A stretch of DNA of 64,000 bases, taken from positions 1 to 64,000 of the forward strand of contig NZ_LGHS01000046.1 of the NCBI RefSeq assembly GCF_001202025.1, in the 5' to 3' direction. The position numbers were made by a program, and so were the translations under genes. Each line of letters opens with the position of its first letter. Position 1 is the stretch's first letter. Positions 63,904 to 64,000 of the stretch are shown one piece after another. The notes under the pieces were generated by a model, which made no database searches, was not told the DNA's origin, and saw only the letters and a list, made by a program, of their open reading frames with translations. The stretch comes from Pseudorhodobacter aquimaris. GTDB taxonomy: Bacteria; Pseudomonadota; Alphaproteobacteria; Rhodobacterales; Rhodobacteraceae.

Positions 63904-64000
63904 ATGTTGAACAGACGTCAATTGATCGGGGTTGGTGCGGGGGCTGCACTGGTTTCCACGCAAGCTTGGGGAAAAACGACCAACATGGGCCTGCCGGACG
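63904..64000 (+). CDS. start of a second multicopper oxidase (truncated by window edge)
   Basis: ATG at 63904 opens a frame MLNRRQLIGVGAGAALVSTQ, a twin-arginine signal, continuing past the window. The next residues (AWGKTTNMGLPD) are too few to show copper motifs. Identification as multicopper oxidase is inferred from synteny with locus 1 and the Tat signal, so it is tentative. Confidence 0.5.
   Translation, partial: MLNRRQLIGVGAGAALVSTQAWGKTTNMGLPD

Overview
The window looks like accessory DNA (plasmid or genomic island) of a Rhodobacterales alphaproteobacterium. The basis is the protein style, a GTTC-N7-GTTC (alphaproteobacterial) SOS box in front of a yedK-imuA-imuB-dnaE2 cassette, HmrR/CueR-type copper boxes, and many insertion-sequence and restriction-modification remnants. 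This placement is inference from reading, not from a database search.

Layout. 0-0.9 kb: decayed IS3-family (IS407-like) element. 1.2-6.2 kb: two small proteins, a three-gene minus-strand cassette (aminoethylphosphonate-type transaminase, CDP-alcohol phosphatidyltransferase, CTP-type nucleotidyltransferase) and a divergent HAD-IIA hydrolase. 6.5-16.9 kb: copper locus 1 (multicopper oxidase, two cytochromes c, copZ, broken copA, APC permease, EF-hand protein, broken response regulator and histidine kinase), bracketed by two copies of a 24-25 bp repeat, each followed by a rho-independent terminator. 16.9-26.1 kb: frameshifted serine recombinase, then an uncharacterised group (cytosolic FtsH-like AAA-M41 protein with partner, zinc-ribbon GIY-YIG nuclease, 178-aa protein, RHH and LuxR-type regulators, small secreted proteins). 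26.3-31.1 kb: phosphatase and a complete two-gene Gabija-type system. 31.2-32.4 kb: remnants and one orphan type I-E-like CRISPR repeat. 32.4-38.5 kb: SOS mutasome. 38.5-42.6 kb: restriction-modification wreckage and an IS3-family element whose transposase gene is broken by seven small hairpin insertions. 42.6-52.4 kb: a DUF4011/SF1 helicase-nuclease and a complete QatABCD system. 52.4-55.1 kb: truncated CsoR/FrmR regulator, split MFS transporter, WYL regulator, RidA protein. 55.2-64 kb: copper locus 2, with intact copies of what is broken in locus 1, plus a TolC-like protein and the start of another multicopper oxidase.

How the parts work together. The two copper loci combine periplasmic oxidation (multicopper oxidase), cytoplasmic efflux (CopA with the CopZ chaperone), outer-membrane export (TolC-like) and a two-component system. 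In locus 1 the kinase, regulator and copA are each disrupted, so locus 2 probably carries their function. The 27-52 kb stretch is a defence island (Gabija, Qat, helicase-nuclease, R-M remnants) surrounding an SOS mutagenesis operon.

The most unusual observation is the set of seven 37-43 bp palindromic elements in one 1.6-kb IS3 element. They share flanking motifs and have different hairpin stems. Removing all seven on paper restores a full-length transposase. I saw no other copy in the window by eye.
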